Shown: positions 1-8,936, numbered from the stretch's first letter. The stretch is DNA of 64,000 bases from Pseudomonas fluorescens (GCF_902497855.1 NZ_CABVHU010000016.1:1-64000), one strand, 5' to 3'. The notes: generated by a model from the letters alone, not told the origin. Translations and numbers: made by a program.

Positions 1-70
1 TCTACATCACAGGCACAAAGCCTAAGGAGCTGCACGGCTTCCAGGTCCCTCCCTCGATGATCAGTCGAGA

Positions 71-96
71 ACTATCGCTCCTGATGGAGCGATAGT
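71..96. repeat. Perfect 11-bp hairpin
   Basis: Two perfect 11-nt arms (71-81 and 86-96) enclose the loop TGAT. No T-run follows on either strand, so it is not a typical rho-independent terminator, but it could protect or end a transcript of a gene lying left of the window. Confidence 0.5.
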
Positions 97-105
97 CGAG
101 ATACA

Positions 106-194
106 AGGAGCTGGCTTGCCAGCGAAGAGGCCATCACATTCAACATCGATGTTGACTGTTACGCCGCCTTCGCTGGCAAGCCAGCTCCTACAGG
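106..194. repeat. REP pair (GCTGGCTTGCCAGC class)
   Basis: Two inverted REP units (GGAGCTGGCTTGCCAGCGAA and its complement) face each other across a spacer. This is the common two-REP arrangement of fluorescent pseudomonads. It sits directly downstream of the broken DUF3010 copy. Confidence 0.85.
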
Positions 195-204
195 ATGTGT
201 GTCG

Positions 205-391
205 TTACTTTTTCATCAACGCCGAACACGCCGCCTTGTATGCCTCATGCTGATACTTGTTCAACGTCCCCGGCAGCTCAAAATCGAACTTCTTGTTCTG
301 CGCATTGATCGTCTGCGGCGACAACAGCGTCACCTCGCAATTCTCCAGCAACTGGAAGACCCCTTTTGATTTCGATACCGCAGATATTCAT
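205..391 (-). pseudogene. Truncated second copy of the DUF3010 gene
   Basis: This stretch reads on the minus strand as the last ~50 codons of the intact DUF3010 gene at 1820-2236 joined directly to its first ~9 codons; roughly 220 bp of the middle are gone. Stop (205-207) and start (389-391) codons are both still recognisable, and similarity ends exactly at the start codon, where a 14-bp inverted repeat begins. It is a decayed duplicate, not a working gene. What is seen is the matching sequence; that it arose by segmental duplication with later deletion is inference. Confidence 0.8.
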
Positions 392-590
392 GAACTGATG
401 TCCCTATGAGCGAACCGCAAAGCCTTGATGTTGACGTAGTCGAGGCATGAAATTATCCCAAGGCGTGGTAGCCGCGAACCCTCGACCGTTGGTCGGCAAA
501 CCACGTTGACCTATCATTTCTGAGAGTAGACGCCTATCGCTGCCACCCTTATTTTTATCGGTGCCAGGCCCATTTCAGGGACATCAGTTC
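392..590. mobile_element. 199-bp segment bounded by 14-bp inverted repeats
   Basis: GAACTGATGTCCCT at 392-405 is matched perfectly by its inverse complement at 577-590. The 171 bp between contain no convincing ORF. The left end abuts the start codon of the DUF3010 remnant and the right end lies 25 bp upstream of the tyrosinase gene. The layout resembles a MITE or the shrunken remains of an insertion sequence. No target-site duplication is evident, so mobility is unproven. Confidence 0.4.
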
Positions 591-615
591 TGGTATCACT
601 TAAGGATCAAGTCAG

Positions 616-1587
616 ATGAAACTTCGGAAAAATATTCGATCGTTGAGCAGTGTTGAAAAACAGAAATTTGTCGCTGCCTGTCTTCAGCTCAAGGCGACAG
701 GGCAATACGATCGGTACGTGCATCAGCATCATCACGTCATGGTACCCACCGTTCTACCCCATGAGCCGAATGACCCCAATTACAGAAACGGTGCACATCG
801 GGGGCCCTCTTTCCTGCCCTGGCATCGAGCCTTCCTGCTTCAGTTTGAAGCGGACCTTCAGGCCATCGACTCTTCGATCACTATTCCCTATTGGGACTGG
901 ACGCAGGATTTCGCCGATCCGCTGAACTCTCCGGTGTGGAAAGACGACTTCATGGGCGGTAATGGTGTGGAGAGCGACGAATGGCGGGTGGCGAGCGGGC
1001 CTTTTGCCTACAAGAACGGGGAGTGGCACGTTCCGTCATATCCTGATGACGGTCTGCCAGGGCCTGGATTGAAGCGACAGTTCAGTCTGGTGGTGAATTC
1101 CTTGCCAACCCCTGAAGATCTGCAGATGGCCATGCGCGAAAGTCTGTATGACACGCCGCCGTATGACTCCAGTCATTGCGTGCGCGGTTTCAGAAACCGC
1201 CTGGAGGGCTGGATCACCCAACGAGGCGACCCTCAGGTCACAACCTCGAGTTCCCAGTTGCATAATCGGGTTCATCTTTGGGTGGGGGGCAACATGTTGC
1301 CGATGACTTCTCCAGATGACCCGGTGTTCTTTCTTCATCATTGTTTCGTCGACAAAGTCTGGGCCGACTGGCAAGCGCGGATGGTGCGAGACAATGGTCA
1401 ATGGGCACCACACTACGCGCCACTGCAGAATGGCCCCGAGGGCCACAATTACCATGACGTGCTCAAACCCTGGACGCTGAAGATCAGCGAAGTCATGGAC
1501 ATTGACGCGTTGGATTACGAGTACGAGCAGGCATCAGATTCGCTGGTGGTACCACAGCGGGTCAATCAATCGCCCTGCTTGGCATGA
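616..1587 (+). CDS. Tyrosinase family copper oxidase
   Basis: A 323-residue protein with both type-3 copper sites of the tyrosinase family, which hydroxylates monophenols and oxidises o-diphenols to quinones. CuA candidates are the His cluster at residues 36-40, His61 and His70 (in AHRGPSFLPWHRAF). CuB is His216 and His220 (HNRVH) with His241/242 in DPVFFLHHCFVD. The placeholder segment IPYWDW also fits. There is no signal peptide and no adjacent caddie protein. The start follows a weak AAGGATCAAG. It lies beside a broken DUF3010 copy and an inverted-repeat segment, so it looks like an acquired accessory gene. Melanin or phenol metabolism is the likely role, but the substrate cannot be told. 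Confidence 0.88.
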   Translation: MKLRKNIRSLSSVEKQKFVAACLQLKATGQYDRYVHQHHHVMVPTVLPHEPNDPNYRNGAHRGPSFLPWHRAFLLQFEADLQAIDSSITIPYWDWTQDFADPLNSPVWKDDFMGGNGVESDEWRVASGPFAYKNGEWHVPSYPDDGLPGPGLKRQFSLVVNSLPTPEDLQMAMRESLYDTPPYDSSHCVRGFRNRLEGWITQRGDPQVTTSSSQLHNRVHLWVGGNMLPMTSPDDPVFFLHHCFVDKVWADWQARMVRDNGQWAPHYAPLQNGPEGHNYHDVLKPWTLKISEVMDIDALDYEYEQASDSLVVPQRVNQSPCLA

Positions 1588-1819
1588 CACGGGTCAAATC
1601 AATTAATCGATGAGTGGGGCAAGCGGCCCGCAGGCAGCGACAACTCAAGAGAATGTGTCGACGTGGGAATCGCCGAAGGCCCTTGTCGTGTTGCTCTATC
1701 TCTTACAGCTCTAGCTGGCGTTGATACTATTTTTGAGGCTTGTCCGGGAAGAGGAAGGCACATTCGAAATCATTGTCGACTGATACTCCGTCTTCGCGGG
1801 CAAGCCTCGCTCCTACCCG

Positions 1820-2236
1820 TTACTTCTTCATCAGTACCGAACACGCGGCTTTGTAAGCCTCATGCTGATACTTGTTCAACGTCGCCGGCAGCTCAAAATC
1901 GAACTTCTTGTTCTGCGCATTGATCGTCTGCGGCGACAACAGCGTCACCTCGCAATTCTCCAGCAACTGGAAAACCCCTTCGATCTTGAACGTGGTCGGC
2001 CCACCGGCAAATTCGCCTTTCTTGCTGCGTTTCTTGATCGCGATCCGATCGATGGAATGCTCACGCACAAACGACGCCACCTGAGCCGCAAACACTTTGA
2101 CGTTTGCCGCCTCGTCGTCATCCTCCAAGGCAATTTTTTTGGTGGCCAGGGCGACATGGCTCAGCGCCAGACCGTCGAGGGAGGCCAACGCGATAATCGC
2201 TTCGCTGCCTTTGATTTCGATGCCGCAGATGTTCAT
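1820..2236 (-). CDS. DUF3010 family protein
   Basis: A 138-residue protein matching the uncharacterised DUF3010 family. It begins MNICGIEIKGSEAIIAL, typical of an RNase H/actin-like fold opening, and has a basic patch IAIKKRSKKG and a C-terminal Lys pair. No membrane segment or signal peptide is visible, so it should be cytoplasmic. It lies downstream of the XRE gene on the same strand with about 30 bp between them, and the two may be co-transcribed. A truncated second copy is found at 205-391. No biochemical function is assigned. Confidence 0.8.
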   Translation of the reverse strand: MNICGIEIKGSEAIIALASLDGLALSHVALATKKIALEDDDEAANVKVFAAQVASFVREHSIDRIAIKKRSKKGEFAGGPTTFKIEGVFQLLENCEVTLLSPQTINAQNKKFDFELPATLNKYQHEAYKAACSVLMKK

Positions 2237-2268
2237 TTCAATCCCTTTTTCCGATGCTGGCGTACAGG

Positions 2269-2499
2269 TTACAGCTCTAACTGGTTGGCGGTGATGCCAA
2301 ACGCCGCGGCAATTTTCTCACGGGTCGCCCTGCGAGGCTTGGCGACGGTTTCTTGCTGGGCGAAGGCCGGCTGGGAAATGCCCATGCGTTTGGCCACTTC
2401 GTCCTGTGTAAGGCTGAGGTGTTCGCGCCAGGCGCGAATAGGCGTTGCACCGTCAACGATAAGGCTGACTACTTCGTGAGGGATCAAATTATTCTCCAT
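2269..2499 (-). CDS. XRE-family helix-turn-helix protein
   Basis: A 76-residue protein with an HTH_3 fold: SLTQDEVAKRMGISQPAFAQ is the recognition helix-turn-helix, followed by ATREKIAAAFGITANQLEL. I chose the ATG at 2499 because starting at 2550 would overlap the upstream LprI-like gene by 41 bp, while 2499 leaves a 10-bp gap. Proteins of this form serve as antitoxins or small repressors; the N-terminal segment (IPHEVVSLIVDGATPIRAWR) resembles HigA/PHD-type antitoxins that keep a short dimerisation arm. No toxin partner is adjacent unless the DUF3010 protein plays that part, which is speculative. Confidence 0.8.
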   Translation of the reverse strand: MENNLIPHEVVSLIVDGATPIRAWREHLSLTQDEVAKRMGISQPAFAQQETVAKPRRATREKIAAAFGITANQLEL

Positions 2500-2509
2500 G
2501 CTTATGTTC

Positions 2510-2911
2510 TTACTCCTGCCCGATCGACTCCAAAAACTCCGACCGCTCATCGCTCATCCGTGCCACGCAATCATTCTGCGCAATGGTGAACGCCTTGCTG
2601 CCACTGGTCGCCGGGAACGCCTCCAGTGCGCAATCCGCGTCCCGGGTCTTCAGCCACTGTTGCTGGGCCGCCTTGAGCCTGGTGGTGACGTCGGTCAGTT
2701 GCGCCGGGTTCTTGCCGTAGAGCATCTGCAGGCGCTCGGTCAGGCTTTTGTAGTTTTCACTCAGCAGGTCTTCGGCAGTGGTTCTGCTGTAGGCCGAGCA
2801 TTCCAGGGTCTGGATTTCGTTTTCGACGGCATCGCAGGGGTTGTCGTCGGCCTCTTCAGCCGCCTGCGCGCCGGTCGCTATCAATGCCAAAGCCAGAAAG
2901 ATCGATTTCAT
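2510..2911 (-). CDS. LprI-like (DUF1311) secreted protein
   Basis: A 133-residue protein with a clear signal peptide (MKSIFLALALIATGAQA, cleavage after AQA) and the DUF1311/LprI pattern: Cys pairs, a coiled central segment YKSLTERLQML, and the signature LKAAQQQWLKTRDADC. M. tuberculosis LprI inhibits lysozyme; most Pseudomonas members are uncharacterised periplasmic proteins. It is read away from the dipeptidase gene, and the XRE gene follows after 10 bp. Four cysteines could form two disulphides, fitting a periplasmic location. Confidence 0.8.
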   Translation of the reverse strand: MKSIFLALALIATGAQAAEEADDNPCDAVENEIQTLECSAYSRTTAEDLLSENYKSLTERLQMLYGKNPAQLTDVTTRLKAAQQQWLKTRDADCALEAFPATSGSKAFTIAQNDCVARMSDERSEFLESIGQE

Positions 2912-3135
2912 CGCGTCGCCGCCCCTAAATCCAGTGATGCGATGGATTCTCGCGTATGCGGACGGGCTTGAACAGGTCGCTTATCCGGCCGGCTGACGAC
3001 CCTTTGTCGCGGATTGACGCTTTCGGCAATTCCCCTGTCGTTTTTGCACCCGGCTGCCAGTGCACCGAGGCATATGCTGGCCCCAAAGCGCCGGCACACG
3101 ATTCGGCGCATGAATCGCCAATAGGGGACAGCCTG

Positions 3136-4113
3136 ATGAGCCCAGCCGAATTGCACGCCGACAGCATCGTTATCGACGGGCTGATTATTGCCAAGTGGAA
3201 CCGCGAGCTGTTTGAAGACATGCGCAAGGGCGGTCTGACCGCGGCCAACTGCACCGTGTCGGTGTGGGAGGGCTTCCAGGCCACCGTCAACAACATCGCC
3301 GCCAGCCAGAAACTGATCCGCGAGAACAGCGACCTGGTGATTCCGGTGCGTACCACCGCTGATATCCGCAAGGCCAAAGAGCAGGGCAAGACCGGCATCC
3401 TCTTCGGTTTCCAGAATGCCCACGCGTTTGAAGACCAGATCGGCTACGTCGAGGTGTTCAAGCAACTGGGCGTCGGTATTGTGCAGATGTGCTACAACAC
3501 CCAGAACCTGGTCGGTACCGGTTGCTACGAGCGTGATGGCGGCCTGTCGGGCTTCGGTCGCGAAATCGTCGCCGAGATGAACCGCGTCGGCGTCATGTGC
3601 GACCTGTCCCACGTCGGCTCCAAGACCTCCGAGGAAGTCATCCTCGAATCGAAGAAGCCGGTCTGCTACTCCCATTGCCTGCCGTCGGGCCTGAAAATCC
3701 ACCCGCGCAACAAGTCCGATGAAGAGCTTAAGTTTATTGCTGACCACGGCGGTTTCGTCGGCGTGACCATGTTCGCCCCGTTCCTGGCCAAGGGCATCGA
3801 TTCGACCATCGACGATTACGCCGAAGCCATCGAATACACCATGAACATCGTCGGCGAAGACGCCATCGGCATCGGCACCGACTTCACCCAGGGCCATGGC
3901 CAGGACTTCTTCGAATACCTGACCCATGACAAGGGCTACGCCCGCCGCCTGACCAGCTTCGGCAAGATCATCAACCCGCTGGGCATCCGCACCGTTGGCG
4001 AGTTCCCGAACCTGACCGAAACCCTGCTCAAGCGCGGCCATTCCGAGCGCGTGGTGCGCAAGATCATGGGCGAGAACTGGGTCAACGTGCTCAAAGACGT
4101 CTGGGGCGAATAA
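3136..4113 (+). CDS. Membrane dipeptidase (M19 family)
   Basis: A 325-residue zinc-dependent dipeptidase of peptidase family M19. The central CDLSHVGSKTSEEVI and CYSHCLPSG segments and the late GIGTDFTQGHGQDF hold the His/Asp ligands of the barrel. The frame is open 180 bp upstream, but I place the start at 3136 because GGGGA lies 7 bp before it and the residues in between do not look conserved. The orthologue in P. aeruginosa (PA5396) heads the dgc cluster, and here too it precedes the V4R protein, dgcA and dgcB on the same strand. It may act on an amine or a betaine-containing dipeptide; the true substrate is not known from sequence. Confidence 0.88.
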   Translation: MSPAELHADSIVIDGLIIAKWNRELFEDMRKGGLTAANCTVSVWEGFQATVNNIAASQKLIRENSDLVIPVRTTADIRKAKEQGKTGILFGFQNAHAFEDQIGYVEVFKQLGVGIVQMCYNTQNLVGTGCYERDGGLSGFGREIVAEMNRVGVMCDLSHVGSKTSEEVILESKKPVCYSHCLPSGLKIHPRNKSDEELKFIADHGGFVGVTMFAPFLAKGIDSTIDDYAEAIEYTMNIVGEDAIGIGTDFTQGHGQDFFEYLTHDKGYARRLTSFGKIINPLGIRTVGEFPNLTETLLKRGHSERVVRKIMGENWVNVLKDVWGE

Positions 4114-4191
4114 GCCACTGCACTTCTGAATCCTTTCCTGCGGCCATCCGCGCCGCAGGCAACACCAAAATTTTTCTGGAGTTAAGTTTCC

Positions 4192-4722
4192 ATGGCCAAG
4201 ATCGCCCCGCAATTACCTATCGAAGTCGACAGCGAGACCGGTGTCTGGACTTCCGACGCCCTGCCGATGCTGTACGTACCGCGACATTTCTTCGTCAACA
4301 ACCACATGGGCATCGAGGAAGTGCTGGGCGCCGACGCCTACGCCGACATCCTCTACAAGGCCGGCTACAAGTCCGCCTGGCACTGGTGTGAAAAAGAAGC
4401 CGAGTGCCATGGCCTGGAAGGCGTCGCGGTGTTCGAACACTACATGAAGCGCCTGTCGCAACGCGGCTGGGGGCTGTTCAAGATCCAGGATATCGACCTC
4501 GACAAAGGCACCGCCAGCGTCAAGCTCGAACACTCCGCATTCGTCTACGTGTACGGCAAGGTCGGGCGCAAGGTCGACTACATGTTCACTGGCTGGTTTG
4601 CCGGTGCCATGGACCAGATTCTGCAAGCCCGCGGCAGCAAGATCCGCACCGTTGCCGAACAAGTCTACGGTGGCTCCGAAGAAGGCCACGACGACGGTTT
4701 GTTCACCGTCAAGCCGTTGTAA
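4192..4722 (+). CDS. DUF5943 / V4R-like protein of the dgc cluster
   Basis: A 176-residue soluble protein that sits 78 bp after the dipeptidase gene and 15 bp before dgcA, matching PA5397 of P. aeruginosa in place and size. Its C-terminal half (VKLEHSAFVY through VDYMFTGWFAGAMDQIL) resembles a 4-vinyl-reductase (V4R) ligand-binding fold, with Cys and His residues at HWCEKEAECHG that could bind a metal. V4R domains sense or carry small molecules; a role in delivering or sensing methylamines is inferred only from context. AGTTAAG lies upstream of the ATG. Confidence 0.75.
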   Translation: MAKIAPQLPIEVDSETGVWTSDALPMLYVPRHFFVNNHMGIEEVLGADAYADILYKAGYKSAWHWCEKEAECHGLEGVAVFEHYMKRLSQRGWGLFKIQDIDLDKGTASVKLEHSAFVYVYGKVGRKVDYMFTGWFAGAMDQILQARGSKIRTVAEQVYGGSEEGHDDGLFTVKPL

Positions 4723-4737
4723 GTCGAGGATCCCGCC

Positions 4738-6798
4738 ATGGCTTTCGAAGCAATGTTCCAGCCGATCCAGATCGGCAAACTGACCATCCGCAACCGCGTG
4801 CTCAGCACCGCGCATGCCGAGGTCTACGCGACCGACGGTGGCATGACCACCGAGCGGTACGTCAAGTATTACGAAGAGAAAGCCAAGGGCGGGATCGGCC
4901 TGGCGATTTGCGGTGGTTCCTCCGTGGTGGCCATCGACAGCCCGCAGGAATGGTGGAGTTCGGTGAACCTCTCCACCGACCGCATCATTCCGCACTTCCA
5001 GAATCTCGCCGACGCCATGCACAAGCACGGCGCCAAGATCATGATCCAGATTACCCACATGGGCCGCCGCTCGCGTTGGGACGGCTTTAACTGGCCGACG
5101 CTGATGTCGCCTTCGGGCGTGCGCGAGCCGGTGCACCGTGCCACCTGCAAAACCATCGAGCCGGAAGAAATCTGGCGGGTGATCGGTAACTACGCGCAGG
5201 CCGCACGCCGGGCCAAGGCCGGGGGGCTGGATGGCGTCGAACTGTCCGCTGTGCACCAGCACATGATCGACCAGTTCTGGAGCCCGCGCGTCAACAAGCG
5301 TACCGATGAATGGGGCGGCAGTTTCGAAAATCGCATGCGGTTCGGCCTGGAAGTGCTCAAGGCCGTGCGTGCCGAAGTCGGGCCGGATTTCTGCGTCGGC
5401 ATCCGTCTGTGCGGTGACGAATTCCACCCGGACGGCTTGTCCCATGAGGACATGAAACAGATCGCCAAGTATTACGACGACACCGGCATGCTGGACTTCA
5501 TCGGCGTCGTGGGTTCGGGTTGCGACACCCACAACACCCTGGCCAACGTGATTCCGAACATGAGTTATCCACCGGAGCCGTTCCTGCACCTGGCGGCCGG
5601 TATCAAGGAAGTGGTCAAGGCGCCGGTGTTGCACGCGCAGAACATCAAGGACCCGAACCAGGCGACCCGTATCCTGGAAGGCGGTTACGTCGACATGGTC
5701 GGCATGACCCGTGCCCACATCGCCGACCCGCACCTGATCGCCAAGATCAAAATGGGCCAGATTGACCAGATCAAACAATGCGTCGGCGCCAACTACTGCA
5801 TCGACCGGCAATACCAGGGCCTGGATGTGCTGTGCATCCAGAACGCTGCGACCTCCCGCGAGTACATGGGCCTGCCGCACATCATTGAGAAGACTACCGG
5901 CGTGAAACGCAAGGTCGTGGTGGTCGGCGCCGGCCCTGCGGGGATGGAAGCCGCTCGTGTGGCCGCCGAACGAGGCCACGATGTGACCCTGTTCGAGAAA
6001 AAGGAATTCATCGGCGGGCAGATCACCACCGCGTCGAAAGCCCCGCAACGGGACCAGATCGCCGGTATCACGCGCTGGTACCAGCTGGAACTGGCGAGGT
6101 TGAAAGTCGACCTGCGCCTGGGCGTGGCGGCCGATGCGCCGACCATTCTCGACCTGCGTCCGGATGTGGTGGTGCTCGCCGTCGGCGGTCATTCCTACCT
6201 GGAGCAGAACGAGCACTGGGGCGCGGCCGAAGGTCTGGTGGTCAGCAGCTGGGACATCCTCGATGGCAAGGTGGCGCCGGGCAAGAACGTGCTGGTCTAT
6301 GACACCATTTGCGAATTCACCGGCATGTCGGCGGCCGACTTCCTGGCCGACAAAGGCAGCCAGGTCGAAATCGTCACCGACGACATCAAGCCCGGCGTGG
6401 CGATTGGCGGCACCTCGTTCCCGACCTACTACCGCAGCATGTACCCCAAAGAAGTGATCATGACCGGCGACATGATGCTGGAGAAGGTCTACCGCGAAGG
6501 CGACAAGCTGATCGCGGTACTGGAAAACGAATACACCGGCGCCAAAGAGGAGCGGGTGGTGGACCAGGTGGTCGTCGAAAACGGCGTGCGCCCGGACGAA
6601 GAGATCTACTACGCGATGAAGGAAGGTTCACGCAACAAAGGCCAGATCGACGTCGAAGCCTTGTTTGCGATCAAGCCGCAACCTTCGTTGAGCCAACCGG
6701 GCGACGGCTACTTGCTGTTCCGCATCGGCGACTGCGTGGCCCAGCGGAACATTCACGCCGCCATCTATGACGCACTGCGGCTGTGCAAGGATTTCTAA
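4738..6798 (+). CDS. dgcA: Dimethylglycine catabolism flavoprotein DgcA
   Basis: A 686-residue member of the trimethylamine-dehydrogenase/old-yellow-enzyme group. Residues 1-~360 form the FMN-binding barrel (with HQHMIDQFWSPRVNKRTDEWGG), and a second dinucleotide fold begins near residue 392 (VVVVGAGPAGMEAA). It acts with DgcB in removing one methyl from dimethylglycine to give sarcosine. In TMADH four cysteines hold a 4Fe-4S cluster; here the matching positions are Cys348, Ala351, Cys354 and Cys366, so one ligand is missing. The start at 4738 has GAGGATCCC upstream. In P. aeruginosa this gene is needed for growth on dimethylglycine and is activated by GbdR. Confidence 0.93.
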   Translation: MAFEAMFQPIQIGKLTIRNRVLSTAHAEVYATDGGMTTERYVKYYEEKAKGGIGLAICGGSSVVAIDSPQEWWSSVNLSTDRIIPHFQNLADAMHKHGAKIMIQITHMGRRSRWDGFNWPTLMSPSGVREPVHRATCKTIEPEEIWRVIGNYAQAARRAKAGGLDGVELSAVHQHMIDQFWSPRVNKRTDEWGGSFENRMRFGLEVLKAVRAEVGPDFCVGIRLCGDEFHPDGLSHEDMKQIAKYYDDTGMLDFIGVVGSGCDTHNTLANVIPNMSYPPEPFLHLAAGIKEVVKAPVLHAQNIKDPNQATRILEGGYVDMVGMTRAHIADPHLIAKIKMGQIDQIKQCVGANYCIDRQYQGLDVLCIQNAATSREYMGLPHIIEKTTGVKRKVVVVGAGPAGMEAARVAAERGHDVTLFEKKEFIGGQITTASKAPQRDQIAGITRWYQLELARLKVDLRLGVAADAPTILDLRPDVVVLAVGGHSYLEQNEHWGAAEGLVVSSWDILDGKVAPGKNVLVYDTICEFTGMSAADFLADKGSQVEIVTDDIKPGVAIGGTSFPTYYRSMYPKEVIMTGDMMLEKVYREGDKLIAVLENEYTGAKEERVVDQVVVENGVRPDEEIYYAMKEGSRNKGQIDVEALFAIKPQPSLSQPGDGYLLFRIGDCVAQRNIHAAIYDALRLCKDF

Positions 6799-6816
6799 GA
6801 GCTTGTGGATAACCCT

Positions 6817-6917
6817 TGTAGGAGCGAGCTTGCTCGCGATGGACGTGAACGATGACGCGGGGAGTCTGTTTTAACGCGACGTTCTCAGGTTTTTCGCGAG
6901 CAAGCTCGCTCCTACAC
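6817..6917. repeat. REP pair between dgcA and dgcB
   Basis: TGTAGGAGCGAGCTTGCTCG and its inverse face each other over ~55 bp. It lies inside the dgc transcription unit, where the hairpin may alter relative dgcA/dgcB message levels. TGTGGATAA (6804-6812) precedes it. Confidence 0.85.
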
Positions 6918-6983
6918 AGGGCATCGGGCAAGGCATCCAGGTAGTTTGGCCTGCAAGACCGTGCGGTCTTTGGGAGCTCCACC

Positions 6984-8936
6984 ATGTTGAACACCCTTCT
7001 TCCAATCCTGTTGTTCGCTGCCCTGGGCCTGGCTGTCCTGGGCGCGTTGCGGCGGGTGGCCATGTGGCGTCGGGGCCGGGCTTCGAAAGTCGACCTGATC
7101 GGCGGCTTATTTGCCATGCCCAAGCGCTACATGGTCGACTTGCACCATGTTGTCGCGCGGGACAAATACATCGCCAATACCCACGTCGCCACGGCAGGCG
7201 GCGCGGTAGCGTCCATCGTACTGGCGATTCTGGTTCACGGTTTTGGCCTGCATAACCGCATCCTCGGTTATGCGCTGCTGTTGATGACGGCCGTGATGTT
7301 CGTCGGGGCGATTTTTGTCTACCTGCGTCGCCGCAACCCACCGGCCCGCTTGTCCAAAGGCCCGTGGATGCGCCTGCCGAAAAGCCTGTTGGCGTTCTCG
7401 GTCAGCTTCTTCCTGTTGACCCTGCCGGTTGCCGGCATCCTTCCGGAAAACTTCGGCGGCTGGGTAGTGGCGGCGATCCTCGGCGTCGGTGTGCTGTGGG
7501 GCGTCTCGGAATTATTCTTCGGCATGACCTGGGGCGGGCCGATGAAGCACGCCTTCGCCGGCGCATTGCACCTGGCCTGGCACCGTCGCGCCGAGCGTTT
7601 TGGCGGTGGTCGTTCCACCGGTTTGAAGCCGCTGGATCTGAATGACCCGAACGCGCCGCTGGGCGTGGAAAAACCCAAGGATTTCACCTGGAACCAGTTG
7701 CTCGGCTTCGACGCCTGTGTGCAGTGCGGTAAATGCGAAGCCGCGTGCCCGGCATTCGCCGCCGGCCAGCCGCTGAACCCGAAAAAACTGATCCAGGACA
7801 TGGTGGTCGGCCTTGCGGGTGGCACCGACGCCAAGTTCGCCGGCAGCCCCTATCCCGGCAAAGCCATTGGCGAGCACGCCGGCAACCCGCATCAACCGAT
7901 CGTCAACGGCCTGGTGGACGCCGAAACGCTGTGGTCCTGCACCACCTGCCGCGCCTGCGTCGAGGAATGCCCGATGATGATCGAGCACGTCGATGCCATC
8001 GTCGACATGCGCCGCCATCTGACCCTGGAAAAAGGCGCGACCCCGAACAAGGGCGCCGAAGTCCTGGAGAACCTGATCGCCACCGACAACCCTGGCGGCT
8101 TCGCCCCGGGCGGGCGGATGAACTGGGCGGCGGACTTGAACCTGGACCTGCTCAGCGAGAAGAAGTCGGTCGACGTGCTGTTCTGGGTCGGCGACGGAGC
8201 CTTCGACATGCGTAACCAGCGCACCTTGCGCGCCTTCGTCAAAGTGCTGAAAGCGGCCAAGGTCAACTTCGCGGTACTGGGGCTCGAAGAACGCGACAGC
8301 GGTGACGTGGCGCGACGCCTGGGCGACGAAGCGACCTTCCAGCTGTTGGCCAAACGCAACATCCAGACCCTGGCCAAATACAGCTTCAACCGCATCGTCA
8401 CCTGCGACCCGCACAGCTTCCACGTGCTGAAAAACGAGTACGGCGCTTTCGACGGCAACTACCTTGTGCAGCACCACAGCACCTACATGGCGGAAATCAT
8501 CGGCGCTGGCGCCCTGAACCTCGGCCAACACAAAGGCAGCAGTGTGACGTATCACGACCCGTGCTACCTCGGTCGCTACAACGGCGAATACGAGGCACCG
8601 CGTGAAGTGCTGCGCGCCCTCGGGATTGAAGTGAAAGAGATGCAACGCTCCGGTTTCCGCTCGCGCTGCTGCGGTGGTGGCGGCGGTGCGCCGATCACCG
8701 ACATTCCGGGCAAGCAGCGGATCCCCGACATGCGCATGGACGACATCCGCGAAACCGGCGCCGAACTGGTGGCCGTGGGTTGTCCACAATGTACCGCGAT
8801 GCTTGAAGGTGTGGTCGAACCCCGTCCGCTGATCAAGGACATCGCCGAACTGGTCGCCGATGCCTTGCTCGAAGACGCTGCCCCGAGCAAACCCAATGCG
8901 CCGGCCAAACGTGAAGAACCTGCGGAGGCCCACTGA
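6984..8936 (+). CDS. dgcB: Dimethylglycine catabolism iron-sulfur protein DgcB
   Basis: A 650-residue membrane iron-sulfur protein. The N-terminal ~190 residues carry several hydrophobic helices. Two 4Fe-4S motifs follow: CVQCGKCEAACP from residue 245 and CTTCRACVEECP from residue 319. The C-terminal half has two CCG-type modules (HDPCYLGRY with Cys527, and the CCGGGGGA motif at 562), as in heterodisulfide-reductase subunit D and glycolate oxidase GlcF. It is expected to pass electrons from DgcA and the Etf proteins to the quinone pool. The start has GGGAGCTCC upstream. The stop overlaps the etfA start by one base (TGATG), implying coupled translation. Confidence 0.92.
   Translation: MLNTLLPILLFAALGLAVLGALRRVAMWRRGRASKVDLIGGLFAMPKRYMVDLHHVVARDKYIANTHVATAGGAVASIVLAILVHGFGLHNRILGYALLLMTAVMFVGAIFVYLRRRNPPARLSKGPWMRLPKSLLAFSVSFFLLTLPVAGILPENFGGWVVAAILGVGVLWGVSELFFGMTWGGPMKHAFAGALHLAWHRRAERFGGGRSTGLKPLDLNDPNAPLGVEKPKDFTWNQLLGFDACVQCGKCEAACPAFAAGQPLNPKKLIQDMVVGLAGGTDAKFAGSPYPGKAIGEHAGNPHQPIVNGLVDAETLWSCTTCRACVEECPMMIEHVDAIVDMRRHLTLEKGATPNKGAEVLENLIATDNPGGFAPGGRMNWAADLNLDLLSEKKSVDVLFWVGDGAFDMRNQRTLRAFVKVLKAAKVNFAVLGLEERDSGDVARRLGDEATFQLLAKRNIQTLAKYSFNRIVTCDPHSFHVLKNEYGAFDGNYLVQHHSTYMAEIIGAGALNLGQHKGSSVTYHDPCYLGRYNGEYEAPREVLRALGIEVKEMQRSGFRSRCCGGGGGAPITDIPGKQRIPDMRMDDIRETGAELVAVGCPQCTAMLEGVVEPRPLIKDIAELVADALLEDAAPSKPNAPAKREEPAEAH

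Noticed and set aside
2500..2550. Longer XRE protein starting at 2550
   Set aside because: That start overlaps the LprI-like gene by 41 bp and adds residues unlike the family; 2499 gives a clean start.
2956..3135. 60-residue N-terminal extension of the dipeptidase
   Set aside because: Open by chance; no ribosome site at 2956, while 3136 has one and begins the usual family sequence.
4213..6216. Very long open frame antisense to the V4R gene and dgcA (and similar ones opposite soxA, gbcA, glcB, phoX)
   Set aside because: These arise from GC-rich codons on the opposite strand; they lack family matches, plausible starts and ribosome sites, while the sense frames encode clear known enzymes.
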